Counted from the first letter of the stretch, positions 18,875 to 28,248 are shown. The stretch: DNA of 64,000 nucleotides from Streptomyces sp. 1222.5 (GCF_900105245.1 NZ_FNSZ01000001.1:3038001-3102000), one strand, 5' to 3'. Translations and numbers: made by a program. The notes: generated by a model from the sequence alone, not told the origin.

Positions 18875-20164
18875 TTACTCTCCTTCAACCCGCATGATGC
18901 TGGCGACACCCCGCACGGTGTCGAGCTTGCGCAGCGCCCCGACGGTCCCGGTGAGGGAGGCGTCGGACGCGCGGTGGGTGACGACGACGAGGGAGGCCTC
19001 GCCGTCCTTGCCCTGCTGGCGAACCGTATCGATGGACACCCCGTGTTCGGCGAACACGGTCGCGACCTGGGCCAGTACACCCGGTTTGTCCGCGACGTCC
19101 AGGCTGATGTGGTAGCGCGTGACGACCTCGCCCATGGGCGAGACCGGCAGAGCTGCGTACGCCGACTCACCGGGCCCCGTTGCGCCGTTGAGTCGGTTGC
19201 GGCACACGGCGACGAGGTCGCCGAGCACGGCGGAGGCGGTCGGGGCGCCGCCGGCGCCGGGACCGTAGAACATCAGCTGGCCGGCCGCGTCGGACTCCAC
19301 GAAGACGGCGTTGTACGCGCCGCGCACGGAGGCGAGCGGGTGGCTCAGCGGGATCATCGCGGGGTGCACGCGCGCGGTGACCGACGCACCGTCCTTGGAG
19401 CGCTCGCAGATGGCGAGCAGCTTGATGGTGCAGCCCATCTCCTTGGCCGAGCGGAAGTCGGCGGCGGTGACCTCGGTCATGCCCTCGCGGTAGACGTCGT
19501 CGAGACGCACGCGGGTGTGGAAGGCGATCCCGGCGAGGATGGCGGCCTTGGCGGCGGCGTCGAAGCCCTCGACGTCGGCGGTCGGGTCGGCCTCGGCGTA
19601 CCCGAGGGCGGTGGCCTCGTCGAGGGCCTCCTGGTACCCGGCCCCGGTGGAGTCCATCGCGTCGAGGATGAAGTTGGTCGTGCCGTTGACGATGCCGAGC
19701 ACCCGGTTGACCTTGTCCCCGGCGAGCGACTCGCGCAGCGGGCGGATCAGCGGGATGGCACCGGCGACGGCCGCCTCGTAGTAGAGGTCCCGACCGTGCT
19801 CGTCGGCGGCCGCGTGCAGGGCGGCGCCGTCCTGGGCGAGCAGGGCCTTGTTGGCGGACACGACCGACGCGCCGTGCTCGAAGGCGGTGGTGATCAGGGA
19901 CCGGGCGGGCTCGATGCCGCCGATGACCTCGACCACCACGTCGATGTCCCCGCGTTTGACGAGGGCGGTGGCGTCGGTGGTCACGAGTGCCGGGTCGATG
20001 CCCTCACGCACCCTGCTCGGGCGCCGCACGGCCACCCCGGCGAGCTCGACCGGGGCGCCGATCCGCTGGGCGAGGTCGTCGGCGTGCGTCGTCATGATGC
20101 GCGCCACCTCTGAGCCGACCACTCCACAGCCCAGCAGCGCCACCTTCAGCGGACGCGTACGCAT
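18875..20164 (-). CDS. hom: Homoserine dehydrogenase with ACT domain
   Basis: NAD(P)H-dependent enzyme reducing aspartate semialdehyde to homoserine. The N-terminal Rossmann motif is VALLGCGVVGSEVARI. The central catalytic domain contains GIVNGTTNFILDAM and the ALGYAEADPTADVEG segment. The C-terminal 80 residues (from ISLDVADKPGVLAQVATVF) form an ACT domain, the usual site of threonine feedback. I chose the second of two tandem ATGs (20162-20164, MRTRPLKVAL; 429 aa); ACGAGG lies just upstream. Confidence 0.95.
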   Translation of the reverse strand: MRTRPLKVALLGCGVVGSEVARIMTTHADDLAQRIGAPVELAGVAVRRPSRVREGIDPALVTTDATALVKRGDIDVVVEVIGGIEPARSLITTAFEHGASVVSANKALLAQDGAALHAAADEHGRDLYYEAAVAGAIPLIRPLRESLAGDKVNRVLGIVNGTTNFILDAMDSTGAGYQEALDEATALGYAEADPTADVEGFDAAAKAAILAGIAFHTRVRLDDVYREGMTEVTAADFRSAKEMGCTIKLLAICERSKDGASVTARVHPAMIPLSHPLASVRGAYNAVFVESDAAGQLMFYGPGAGGAPTASAVLGDLVAVCRNRLNGATGPGESAYAALPVSPMGEVVTRYHISLDVADKPGVLAQVATVFAEHGVSIDTVRQQGKDGEASLVVVTHRASDASLTGTVGALRKLDTVRGVASIMRVEGE

Positions 20165-20269
20165 CATCCGACCTCGTTTCCTCATACCGTCTACGGTTGG
20201 TCCAGTCTCACTCACCGGACGGGAGTTTCTACCCTTCGTCCGGATCGTGAGACATCTATTTCATTTGTG

Positions 20270-20302
20270 CGGGGGCGGCAGACCGTAGATCTTCCGCCCC
20301 CG
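20270..20302 (-). terminator. Hairpin terminator downstream of lysA
   Basis: A 9-bp stem CGGGGGCGG (20270-20278) / CCGCCCCCG (20294-20302) lies 23 bases beyond the lysA stop and is followed on the minus strand by an AT-rich stretch. It separates lysA from hom. Confidence 0.7.
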
Positions 20303-20325
20303 AGTACGACCGGCCCCGGTCGCCG

Positions 20326-21717
20326 TCACCCGACGTCGAGACGCAGGAGGTCGTCCTCCGTCTCGCGCCGCACGATCACCCGGGCCTCGCCGTCCTTCAC
20401 GGCGATCACGGGCGGCCGGAGCACGTGGTTGTAGTTGCTCGCCATGGACCGGCAGTACGCGCCGGTGGCCGGCAGGGCGATCAGGTCACCCGGTGCCAGG
20501 TCGGCCGGCAGGAACGCGTCCTTGACCACGATGTCCCCGCTCTCGCAGTGCTTGCCGACGACACGCACGAGCATCGGCTCGGCGTCCGAGGTGCGCGAGA
20601 CCAGGGCGACGCTGTACTCGGCGTCGTACAGCGCGGTCCGGATGTTGTCGGACATGCCGCCGTCGACGGAGACGTACGTCCGCAGCCCCTCCAGCGGCTT
20701 GACCGTGCCGACCTCGTACAGCGTGAACGCGGTCGGCCCGACGACGGCACGACCGGGCTCGACGGAGATCCGGGGCGTGCGCAGCCGGGCGGCCTCGCAC
20801 TCCCGGCCGACGATCTCCGTGAGCGCCTTGGCGATCTCGTGCGGCTCCCGGGGGTCGTCGTCGCTGGTGTAGGCGATGCCGAGGCCGCCACCGAGGTCGA
20901 TCTCCGGCAGTTCGACGCCGTGCTCGTCGCGGATGGCCTTCAGCAGCCCGACGACCCGGTGGGCGGCGACCTCGAACCCGGACATGTCGAAGATCTGCGA
21001 GCCGATGTGGGAGTGGATGCCGATCAGTTCGAGCCCGTCCAGCTGCAGCGCCCGCCGCACCGCCTCCGCGGCCTGGCCGCCGGCGAGCGGAATGCCGAAC
21101 TTCTGGTCCTCGTGCGCGGTGGCGATGAACTCGTGCGTGTGCGCCTCGACGCCGACGGTGATCCGGATCTGGACCTTCTGCCGCTTTCCGAGGGACTGCG
21201 CGACATGGGCGACCCGCACGATCTCCTGGAAGGAGTCGAGGACGATGCGCCCCACTCCGGCCTCGACGGCCCGCGTGATCTCCGCGACCGACTTGTTGTT
21301 GCCGTGGAAGGCGATCCGGTCGGCGGGCATGCCGGCGGACAGGGCGGTGGCCAGCTCGCCGCCGGAGCACACGTCCAGGTTCAGGCCCTCCTCGTTCAGC
21401 CAGCGCACGACGGCACGCGAGAGGAAGGCCTTCCCGGCGTAGAAGACGTCGGCGTCGGTCCCGAAGGCGGTGCGCCAGGCGCGGGCCCGGGCCCGGAAAT
21501 CGGCCTCGTCGAGGATGTACGCGGGGGTGCCGAACTCCTCGGCGAGCCGGTTGACGTCGATCCCGCCGACGCTGACGACGCCGTCGGCGCCGCGCGTGAC
21601 CGTCTGGGCCCACACCTTGCGGTCGAGGACGTTGAGATCGGCGGGCGGCGCGGAGTAGTGCCCCTCGGGAAGGACGTCGGCGTGGCGGGGCCCGGCGGGG
21701 TGCGCGGAACGGCTCAT
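20326..21717 (-). CDS. lysA: Diaminopimelate decarboxylase
   Basis: PLP enzyme (alanine-racemase fold) that makes lysine from meso-DAP. The 463-aa protein has the PLP lysine in DVFYAGKAFLSRAV. It also has the IHSHIGSQIFDM and GGGLGIAYTSDDDP phosphate-binding loops and the C-terminal HCESGDIVVKD active-site cysteine. The start is the ATG at 21717. It is the first gene before the hom-thrC-thrB set. Confidence 0.96.
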   Translation of the reverse strand: MSRSAHPAGPRHADVLPEGHYSAPPADLNVLDRKVWAQTVTRGADGVVSVGGIDVNRLAEEFGTPAYILDEADFRARARAWRTAFGTDADVFYAGKAFLSRAVVRWLNEEGLNLDVCSGGELATALSAGMPADRIAFHGNNKSVAEITRAVEAGVGRIVLDSFQEIVRVAHVAQSLGKRQKVQIRITVGVEAHTHEFIATAHEDQKFGIPLAGGQAAEAVRRALQLDGLELIGIHSHIGSQIFDMSGFEVAAHRVVGLLKAIRDEHGVELPEIDLGGGLGIAYTSDDDPREPHEIAKALTEIVGRECEAARLRTPRISVEPGRAVVGPTAFTLYEVGTVKPLEGLRTYVSVDGGMSDNIRTALYDAEYSVALVSRTSDAEPMLVRVVGKHCESGDIVVKDAFLPADLAPGDLIALPATGAYCRSMASNYNHVLRPPVIAVKDGEARVIVRRETEDDLLRLDVG

Positions 21718-21771
21718 GACGTGACTCTCAGACTCTCTGTATCTCTCCGGGGCTCATGTCTTCACCGGCCC

Positions 21772-23256
21772 TCAGAGGTGTTCGGGTGCGTCGATGCCGA
21801 GCAGGGAGAGGCCGCCGGCCAGCACCGTCCCGGCGGCTTCGGCGAGAGCCAGCCGGGCCCGGTGGGCGGCCGAGGGTTTCTCCTCACCACGGGGAAGCAC
21901 ACAGGGCAGAAACGGCAGCACGGCATCGGCGACGGTGACGAGATGCCGGGCAAGCCGATCCGGGGCGCGATGGGTGGCGGCCACGGCGAGGATGCGGGGG
22001 TGGTCGGCCAGGGGGGTTTGGAGGGGGGTGGGGAGGGTGGGGGTGCGCTGGGGGTGGGGGTGGGGGTTGCCTTGGGCGTCGGGGTGCGGGGGGACGGCGG
22101 GGCGGGGGTCGGCCACCGGGCCGGGGTTGGCCGCGGGACCGGCGTCGGCTGCGGGATCGGCGTAGGCCGCGGGGCGGGTGTCGGCCGGAGAGTCGGCGGG
22201 ACCGGCGTACGACTGGGCACCGAGACCGATGTGGTCGTCGTCGCGGGCCGTCGGCGCCAGGGCGGGGGCGGACTCGGCGGCGATGGCGGGAGCGGCGGCG
22301 CCTTGGGCGTCGGTGTCGGTGTCGGTGTCGACGGGGGCGCCGGTGTGCGGGGAGACGGCGGGGCGGGTGATGGCCGCGGGGCGGAGGTTGATCGCACGAT
22401 CGGCGTCGGCCGCGGGGTCGAGGGGACCGCCGACCGGCCGCCGGGCACCGTGACCGAAGCGGGCGTCACCGTGGCCCGTCGGCTCTTGCCCCGTCGGCTC
22501 CTGACCCGTCGGCTCCTGACCCGTCGGCTCCTGACCCATCGGCTTCTGAAGCGGGCCCGGCTCGGCGGTGAAGCCGAGGCGGGCGGCGTTGCGGCTGAGG
22601 GAGCGGATCCGGGCGTGGGCGTACCGGACGCGGAAGAGGGGGTTGCTCTCGCGCTGGACCAGGTGATCGGCGGTGATGCGGGGCCGGTCGTGGGCTGCGG
22701 GGTGGAGGAGGGCCCACTGGGCGGCGTCGGGACCGAGCGGCGCGGGGTCCTCGGGGGCCGGCACCGGTCGCAGATTGACGGGCTCGCCGTGCTCGACGGT
22801 GGCCCGTCCGCCCTGGGTGGCGACGATCCGTACGACCGCGTCGGCGACGACCTCGGCTCGCACCTCGTACGGCACCCGGAGCGCCACGACCTCCCCGGCG
22901 AGGGCGTCACCGTGCCCGTACTCGGTACCGCGGGACCGGATCTCCCGCACGAGGGCGGTGAGGACGTCGGCCTGGTCGTCGAGGCTGATGTTGAGGAAGC
23001 CGGGCCCGGTGACGACGACGTCCCGGACACCGTCGGCGCCGGCGAGATGGGGCCGCAGGATCTCGGCCACGCGCCGCGGGGGCTGCCCGGCCGACCGGGC
23101 GAGCTGCAGGGCGATGTTGGTGGCGAAGTCCCCGCACCCGCCGGGCCCCGGCTCGGTCACCAGGGCACGCTCGGGCACGGTCACGTCCAGCTCGCCGCCG
23201 TCGACGGCACGACGCACCGCGTGCAACACGGTGCGGGAGAGCTCGACGGGGGTCAC
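21772..23256 (-). CDS. nrtL: ArgS-related anticodon-binding protein NrtL
   Basis: A 494-aa protein built from the two ends of arginyl-tRNA synthetase without its catalytic core. The N-terminal additional domain carries CGDFATNIALQLARSAG. The C-terminal DALR-type anticodon-binding helices appear from about residue 195 (QWALLHPAAHDRP) and resume near the end. No HIGH or KMSKS motif exists, so it cannot charge tRNA. Between the DALR halves is a roughly 200-residue Pro/Ala/Asp-rich, low-complexity insertion that includes four tandem GQEPT units. It lies next to lysA, as in other streptomycetes. Function is unknown; tRNA binding is inferred. Confidence 0.85.
   Translation of the reverse strand: MTPVELSRTVLHAVRRAVDGGELDVTVPERALVTEPGPGGCGDFATNIALQLARSAGQPPRRVAEILRPHLAGADGVRDVVVTGPGFLNISLDDQADVLTALVREIRSRGTEYGHGDALAGEVVALRVPYEVRAEVVADAVVRIVATQGGRATVEHGEPVNLRPVPAPEDPAPLGPDAAQWALLHPAAHDRPRITADHLVQRESNPLFRVRYAHARIRSLSRNAARLGFTAEPGPLQKPMGQEPTGQEPTGQEPTGQEPTGHGDARFGHGARRPVGGPLDPAADADRAINLRPAAITRPAVSPHTGAPVDTDTDTDAQGAAAPAIAAESAPALAPTARDDDHIGLGAQSYAGPADSPADTRPAAYADPAADAGPAANPGPVADPRPAVPPHPDAQGNPHPHPQRTPTLPTPLQTPLADHPRILAVAATHRAPDRLARHLVTVADAVLPFLPCVLPRGEEKPSAAHRARLALAEAAGTVLAGGLSLLGIDAPEHL
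22474..22550. repeat. 15-bp tandem repeat inside nrtL
   Basis: About five tandem copies (the outer ones imperfect) of the 15-bp unit CCCGTCGGCTCCTGA. Because 15 is a multiple of three, they encode GQEPT repeats in frame on the minus strand and can expand or contract without breaking the gene. Confidence 0.85.
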
Positions 23257-23482
23257 GGGACAAGCGTAGGGGAGGAGGGGGGTGGGTAGGCGAGGCGGCT
23301 CAACCTGCGGACGGTACGGGTCGCGGCGCGGGCGATGGGGGCGTGTGACCTGCGGCCTTCCACGGAGGCGGCAGAGGGGGTCTCTCGTTCACCAGGCCCG
23401 CGCGGCTCGTCCCCCGATGCGGGAACCGCCGACTGGAAACGATGCACGCAAACCAACGGCGACGGCGACGGCGACAGATGCT

Positions 23483-24037
23483 CTAACCGCCGAAGGTAAC
23501 TTCGTCCGGGACACCGTCGACGTCACGGCTCACACCGTTGCCGTCGGAATCAGCACCGCCGTCATCGTCCCCGCCGCTGCCGGCTTCCGCCTCGGGACCG
23601 GCCCCTCCCTGACCGTGACGCCTGTGTCCTTCCCGCCCCTGCCCGTTCTGCTGATGCCCGTCACGGCGCCCGATCAAGTCCTTGACGAGGCGTACGAGCT
23701 CGGCGGGTTCGAAGGGCTTGGCGAGAAACGCGTCCACGCCGACGTCGAGGCCGGTCTCGACCTCGTACTGCGTGCAGGCGCTGATGATGGCGAGGGGAAG
23801 GTGGTGGGTACGGGGGTCGGCACGGAGCCGAGCGGCGGTGCGCAGCCCGTCGAGGCGGGGCATGACGACGTCGAGGGTCACGAGGTCGGGGCGTACCTGA
23901 TGCACCACGTCCAGACACTCGGCACCATCGGCCGCGGTCACGACCTCGAGCCCTTCCAGCTCAAGGTTGACCCTGATCAGCTGCCGGATGACCTTGTTGT
24001 CGTCCACAACAAGCACCCGACCCGACACGCCTGGCAC
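23483..24037 (-). CDS. CheY-like response regulator with disordered tail
   Basis: The receiver domain (residues 1-125) has VLVVDDNKVIRQLI, the phospho-acceptor Asp in LVTLDVVMPRLDG, and the conserved Lys in AFLAKPFEPAELV. There is no DNA-binding output domain. The last 60 residues are Gly/Asp/Gln-rich and probably disordered. The start is taken at the GTG at 24035-24037 (MPGVSGRVLVVDDN, 184 aa); longer versions begin in unconserved sequence. No histidine kinase is adjacent, so its partner is unknown. Confidence 0.88.
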   Translation of the reverse strand: MPGVSGRVLVVDDNKVIRQLIRVNLELEGLEVVTAADGAECLDVVHQVRPDLVTLDVVMPRLDGLRTAARLRADPRTHHLPLAIISACTQYEVETGLDVGVDAFLAKPFEPAELVRLVKDLIGRRDGHQQNGQGREGHRRHGQGGAGPEAEAGSGGDDDGGADSDGNGVSRDVDGVPDEVTFGG

Positions 24038-24131
24038 AACTCGAGAGTAGGTCCGCTCCGGCCACCGCGTCCGGGTTTTGCCCACTTCCACCCCGTACAG
24101 GGGACCGCCTCCACCGACCCGTCGAAACGGA

Positions 24132-24162
24132 TTCCTGATCACCCCCGCGGACCTGCTAGTGT
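24132..24162 (+). promoter_or_regulatory. Candidate tRNA-Arg promoter
   Basis: TAGTGT at 24157-24162 is a good streptomycete -10 element about 40 bases upstream of the tRNA. The matching -35 (TTCCTG, 24132-24137, 19-base spacing) is weak. Confidence 0.4.
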
Positions 24163-24202
24163 TCTACCCGTCGCCGCGAGCGAGCAGCTCAGCAGCCGAC
24201 AC

Positions 24203-24274
24203 GCCCCCGTAGCTCAGGGGATAGAGCAACGGCCTCCGGAGCCGTGTGCGCAGGTTCGAATCCTGCCGGGGGCA
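24203..24274 (+). tRNA. tRNA-Arg (anticodon CCG)
   Basis: It folds as a complete cloverleaf. The acceptor stem is GCCCCCG/CGGGGGC with discriminator A, the D stem GCTC/GAGC, the anticodon stem ACGGC/GCCGT with loop CTCCGGA (anticodon CCG), and the T arm CAGG-TTCGAAT-CCTG. It reads CGG codons. CCA is not encoded. An integrase gene of the adjacent mobile element points at its 3' end, so the 3' half is very likely the chromosomal attachment site. Confidence 0.97.
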
Positions 24275-24615
24275 CCCAGCATGAGGTGCCCAAAGACCCC
24301 GTCACCAGCGGAAACGCTGAGGCCGGGGTCTTCGCGTATGTGCAGGCGTGTGTCGCCCGGAGCGGGCGTATGTCGGGGCCTGTGGACTATTCGTGGACAG
24401 GATCTTGGGGCGTCTGCCCAGGTCAGAACCAACGGAAGCGTGAGCCCTCGGGCCGGCTGAGAGGCCGGGCGACAGACACCCCTGACCGAGGGTGGCCGGC
24501 AGCGCCAGGCCAACACCAGGCTCCTCGATGATCGCCGCGGAATGGCATGAGGCGTGGGGGGCGTTCGCTACGGTCTGCGCATCAAGGGAACTCAGGTGAG
24601 TGCCAGGGGGTGGGG
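24275..24615. other. Left-end junction region of the element
   Basis: Gene-free. It contains the tRNA terminator hairpin and then about 280 bases of element DNA next to the attachment site, where integrase and Xis arm sites are expected. No exact repeated arm motif could be picked out by eye. Confidence 0.5.
24293..24332 (+). terminator. Terminator downstream of tRNA-Arg
   Basis: An outer stem AAGACCCCG / CGGGGTCTT and an inner stem AGCG/CGCT with a GAAA tetraloop start 19 bases after the tRNA and end in TT. The outer-stem sequence is typical of tRNA terminators in high-GC actinobacteria. Confidence 0.8.
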
Positions 24616-25215
24616 ATGTCCGGCGCAATCATCTCTGTGATCATCGCGGTCGTAGGCGTGGGCGGCACGCTCGCTTCGGCAGTGGTCACTCAAGTACTAG
24701 CTCATCGTGCTGAGTTACGGAGACTGGAGGAAGAGAAAGGGATCCGCCTCGCAGAGCAGCAGGCTTCTGCGGATCAGCGCAAGATCGATCAGCTCCGGAA
24801 CTGCTACGTTCAGTTGAACGCCCACGATCGTCATTACAGAGACGTAATGCTGGCGTACGCCTATGCGCTCAAATCGGGGTCCGCCGAGGCGGAAGCGGCG
24901 GAAGTAGGTAACGCTCGGCGGGCACAACGAGACACACGCGCGGAAGCCCAGCTGGTGGCGAGCGATGCAGTACTTGAGCTTGAGAGCCGAGTGAATGACC
25001 GGCTCACGACCGCCTATAGGTACCTGATGAAAGCGGCGGGCGAGTCGGACTCACCCGCTCGTCGAACGAGACTCAACCAGGTCATCGGCCTCCTGGACTC
25101 AATCATCCCGCAGCAGGGGCATGTACGGGCGCTCATGCGCCTCGAGGTGGGAACCACTCAAACACTTCCCGACTGGTACAGCCCCGAGGGCGGATTGGCA
25201 ACGCACGATTCTTGA
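24616..25215 (+). CDS. Hypothetical single-pass membrane protein near the attachment site
   Basis: A 199-aa protein beginning MSGAIISVIIAVVGVGGTLA (ATG at 24616, preceded by AGGGGG). One N-terminal transmembrane helix (about residues 4-26) is followed by a charged, mostly helical cytoplasmic part with coiled-coil character at 35-60 (RAELRRLEEEKGIRLAEQQ). I do not recognise a family. It is the only plus-strand gene at this end of the element and lies between attL and int, a place where AICEs often carry cargo. A transcriptional gap separates it from int, which is convergent. Confidence 0.75.
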   Translation: MSGAIISVIIAVVGVGGTLASAVVTQVLAHRAELRRLEEEKGIRLAEQQASADQRKIDQLRNCYVQLNAHDRHYRDVMLAYAYALKSGSAEAEAAEVGNARRAQRDTRAEAQLVASDAVLELESRVNDRLTTAYRYLMKAAGESDSPARRTRLNQVIGLLDSIIPQQGHVRALMRLEVGTTQTLPDWYSPEGGLATHDS

Positions 25216-25282
25216 CCATAGGGCTGACACCAAAAGCGCAGCGCCCGGACACATCCGGGCGCTGCGCCTGGCGAAGCCGAAA

Positions 25283-26656
25283 TCACTCGTACTCGCGTAA
25301 AAGCTCCTCAATCTTGCGGTTGGCGATCTCTTGCCGACCGTCGATGCACTTGGCGTAGCGGCCCAGCAGGACCTCGACACTGTTGCCCGCGCGTTCGGCG
25401 ACCTCGGTCGGGTCCACCCCGGAGTTGAGCCAGGTCGACAGGGCCGAGTGCCGGAGGTCGTACGGTCGCGCGGCGAGCGGCGAGGCAACCGCGGCCGGCG
25501 GAAGCGCCAGCGCACGGGCCTCCTGCCAGACGCGGTAGTACGTGGACGAGCCGACCACTCCCCCGCGCTCGTTGGTGAACATCCGCCCGTCCTCGGCGGT
25601 ACCGAAGGTGTCGAGGTGCCGCCGGAGGATCGCGACGAGCTGGGGCGGGATCGGCACGATGCGTACCTCCTCCGCCGGCCGGTTCTTCAGACCGCGGTCG
25701 TCATGGGTCTCGCCGGAGTCGGTCCACTGCTTGCCGACACTGGGACGTGTCCGGTTCAGAAGGACTGTCCCCCAGCCGGTCTCGGGAAGCTTCACGTCCG
25801 CCATGGTGAGGCCGACCGCCTCAGCCGGACGCAGGGCGCCGTAGTACATGAGCGCGAACAGGCCGACGAGCCGACGGCCACGCGCACGGCTGTACCCACC
25901 TACGTACGAAACCGCCGTCAGCAGGGTCCGAGCCTGCTCGGGATTGGCGACCACCCGAGGATCGACCTCCCCAGCCACCTTCGGCTTCTTCCAGCGGATA
26001 CCCGTGATCGGGTTCTCTTTGAACTCCCCCAGGTCCACCGCGTAGTGCAGTGCGTTGACTAGGGTCCGACGCTTGCGACGGACGGTCTCCGCGGCTGCCG
26101 CCGTCCCGTCGAGCTTCAACCTGAGCGAGTCCAAGACGGCCCTGCCAATCGCAGCGTCCCCGAGGTCCGAGAGAGGGCGTGACGCCTTGGCCACCCAGTG
26201 CAAAGCGTTTGCGACCTCGGTCGGCAATTCACGCTCGTCCGGGCCGGGAAGGACAAAGGCCCAGTTGCGAAGCGCCTTCCTGAGCAGTTCCTCGGACGGC
26301 TGCCCCGGACGCTCGCCGAGAAGGGTCAGCGTCACTGCAGTCAGCGCTTCATTGATCCCGTTGCGTGTGTTCGGCGCCGCGTGCGGCCACTTCATGGCGA
26401 GATACTTCAGAGCGAAGGCGTACCAGGTCATCGAGGCCGCCTTCTCGACCATCGATTCCGGTAGCCCCGCCACCGTGTCGAACTCTTCGCCGGCATGGGT
26501 AGCCCGGAGCAGCTTGGACCGGTAGTGGTCTGCCAGCCCTTTGGTGCGGAACTGCTCGGAGAAGACCTTTCCGGCGACCATCCACCGGACGTCATAGGAC
26601 GGATTCTTGGTGTTCCGCTTGCGGACGCCCCACACCTTCACGTCTAGAGACTTCAC
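25283..26656 (-). CDS. int: Site-specific tyrosine integrase of the AICE
   Basis: Catalyses recombination between attP and the tRNA-Arg attB. The 457-aa protein has an N-terminal arm-binding region, a SAM-like core-binding domain (about 70-200) and a C-terminal catalytic domain. Catalytic residues are visible: Arg in YYGALRPAEAVGL, the HxxR-type pair in RPYDLRHSALSTWL, and the nucleophile Tyr in VLLGRYAKCI. The start is a GTG at 26654-26656, overlapping the xis stop (GTGA). It is transcribed toward the tRNA, as expected for this class. Confidence 0.93.
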   Translation of the reverse strand: MKSLDVKVWGVRKRNTKNPSYDVRWMVAGKVFSEQFRTKGLADHYRSKLLRATHAGEEFDTVAGLPESMVEKAASMTWYAFALKYLAMKWPHAAPNTRNGINEALTAVTLTLLGERPGQPSEELLRKALRNWAFVLPGPDERELPTEVANALHWVAKASRPLSDLGDAAIGRAVLDSLRLKLDGTAAAAETVRRKRRTLVNALHYAVDLGEFKENPITGIRWKKPKVAGEVDPRVVANPEQARTLLTAVSYVGGYSRARGRRLVGLFALMYYGALRPAEAVGLTMADVKLPETGWGTVLLNRTRPSVGKQWTDSGETHDDRGLKNRPAEEVRIVPIPPQLVAILRRHLDTFGTAEDGRMFTNERGGVVGSSTYYRVWQEARALALPPAAVASPLAARPYDLRHSALSTWLNSGVDPTEVAERAGNSVEVLLGRYAKCIDGRQEIANRKIEELLREYE

Positions 26657-26847
26657 GCCGCCGCCTCCAGCTGCCGCAGCCAAGCGGCGAAGTCAGCACG
26701 CCACACGCGGAGCTCGCCGTTGGGCAGCTTGAACGCAGCTGGCCCTTGCCCCAGTTCACGCCACCGGTAGAAGGTGCGGCGAGACACCCCACCCAGCTCC
26801 GTGAGGATCTGCGGGACGGTCATCAGTTCGTCGCGCCGGTGGTCCAT
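26653..26847 (-). CDS. xis: Excisionase / MerR-type HTH protein
   Basis: A 64-aa winged-HTH protein: VPQILTELGGVSRRTFYRWR is the helix-turn-helix and PNGELRVWRADFAAWL the wing and C-terminal helix, the usual AlpA/Xis arrangement that bends att DNA for excision. The ATG at 26845-26847 is chosen because AAGGAGCG stands just before it; an internal ATG at 26823 sits on the repSA stop. It overlaps repSA by 25 bases and int by four, so repSA-xis-int is one translationally coupled unit. Confidence 0.9.
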   Translation of the reverse strand: MDHRRDELMTVPQILTELGGVSRRTFYRWRELGQGPAAFKLPNGELRVWRADFAAWLRQLEAAA

Positions 26848-28199
26848 GTCAGCGCTCCTTCCGTGTCGTCGTCTGCCTGGCCTGTCGGGGCGCCAGTGCC
26901 GTGAGTGATGAGGTGTTCCGCCGCAGTTAGGCCCGTCCCTGCGAAGACCCAGTGCGAGAGGACGAGGACGGTGTCCGGGTCGGGCAACGGGTGGCCGGCT
27001 TCGGCCGCGCGTTCGCGGGCCAGGGCCTCGTTGTGGTCGGCGCGCTCCTGGCGAAGGGCGCCGAGGGTGACGGAGTAGGCGCGGGACTTGGTGGAGAAGT
27101 GGCCGCGGAAGCCGAGCATGTGGGCCCACTTGCGCAGACGCAGGGGCTCGAGTTCGGGCAGGGCGCCGAGATGCCAGCAGGTGAGGATCATCCGCCGGGC
27201 ATGGTCGGTGACACCCGAGCCGATCAAATCCGTGATGGGGTTGCGGATCGGGCGGTCGAGGGTGCCCGCAGTCTCGGCGCCCTTGGTGGCGTACTTGGCG
27301 ATGTAGGCGGCCACTGCGCGGCTGGACAGCTCCGAGGTACCCGCGAAGTCGGCGGAGCGGATGGGACGGATGTCGAGCTGCTCGCCGAAACAGAAGGCGT
27401 ACGACCGGCCGTCGAGGACGGGGCCGGGGGTTTCGGCGAGACGGACCGCCGAGCGGATCGCGTCGGTGAGCAATTCGGTTGTGGCCCAGGCCGGCGGGGC
27501 ATCCTCGGCACCGTCCGGGCCGTCGAGGCGGATGACGGCGTGGAAGTGCACGGCGCCGCGCCGCTGGTACTCGGCGACCTTGGCGTACGAGACCTTGAGG
27601 CACTCGCGCAGGGCGGAACGTCCGATGCCCGCGCGGGAGGCGAGTTGATGACGCAGGTAGGTGGTGAAGCGGGCCCACAGCGCGCCTGCGTGTGCGTTCC
27701 ACAGGACGGCCGCGCGGTAGTCGTACCGGTCCGGGTTGAGCGGCGTGCCCAGGGCGGGGTCGTCCTCCAGGTGCCGCCGACCGCAGCGGCACCGACCGCC
27801 CGACGGCCGGTTGTGGACGGGGCCGAAGGAGGGGGCGGTGAAGGTGGCGAAGACGCGGGGGTGCTGGGCGACGGCCGTGCCGATGCCCTTGCCGCCGCTC
27901 AGACCAGCCGTGACGAGGTGGAAGGTGTCCTTGCGGTACACCTCGGCGCAGGCGGCGCACCGGGTGGCGCGGCGGTTGTTGCAGCGGATGAGGAGCTGCC
28001 CGGCGGGGAGGTCGCGGTCCACGATCTCCCGGACGATCTCGCCGGTTGCGGCATGGACGTCGAGCCGGTGGCCCTCCATCCGTACCGGCCGCTCGCAGCC
28101 GCCGAGGCGCTGGATTTGCCGTGCGTAGGTGCTGAGGTCGCCGTGCTGGGCGAGGGTGACCAGGTGGCGGATGGCTCCGGTCGGAGCCGCGGGACGCAT
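26823..28199 (-). CDS. repSA: RepSA-type rolling-circle replication initiator
   Basis: A 458-aa initiator that nicks the element's double-strand origin after excision. It has a Cys cluster (CNNRRATRCAACAEV) near residue 75-90, the metal-binding HxH motif in GAVHFHAVIRLDG, and the catalytic tyrosine motif AAYIAKYATKGAE, matching RepSA of pSAM2. Start at 28199. A candidate operator (28249-28264) lies 50 bases upstream, consistent with repression of replication in the integrated state. Confidence 0.93.
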   Translation of the reverse strand: MRPAAPTGAIRHLVTLAQHGDLSTYARQIQRLGGCERPVRMEGHRLDVHAATGEIVREIVDRDLPAGQLLIRCNNRRATRCAACAEVYRKDTFHLVTAGLSGGKGIGTAVAQHPRVFATFTAPSFGPVHNRPSGGRCRCGRRHLEDDPALGTPLNPDRYDYRAAVLWNAHAGALWARFTTYLRHQLASRAGIGRSALRECLKVSYAKVAEYQRRGAVHFHAVIRLDGPDGAEDAPPAWATTELLTDAIRSAVRLAETPGPVLDGRSYAFCFGEQLDIRPIRSADFAGTSELSSRAVAAYIAKYATKGAETAGTLDRPIRNPITDLIGSGVTDHARRMILTCWHLGALPELEPLRLRKWAHMLGFRGHFSTKSRAYSVTLGALRQERADHNEALARERAAEAGHPLPDPDTVLVLSHWVFAGTGLTAAEHLITHGTGAPTGQADDDTEGALTWTTGATN

Positions 28200-28248
28200 G
28201 TGCGGGTTCCTCCTTGGACAGCGGGGGCTGAGTGCCCCGTCCGGCTCC

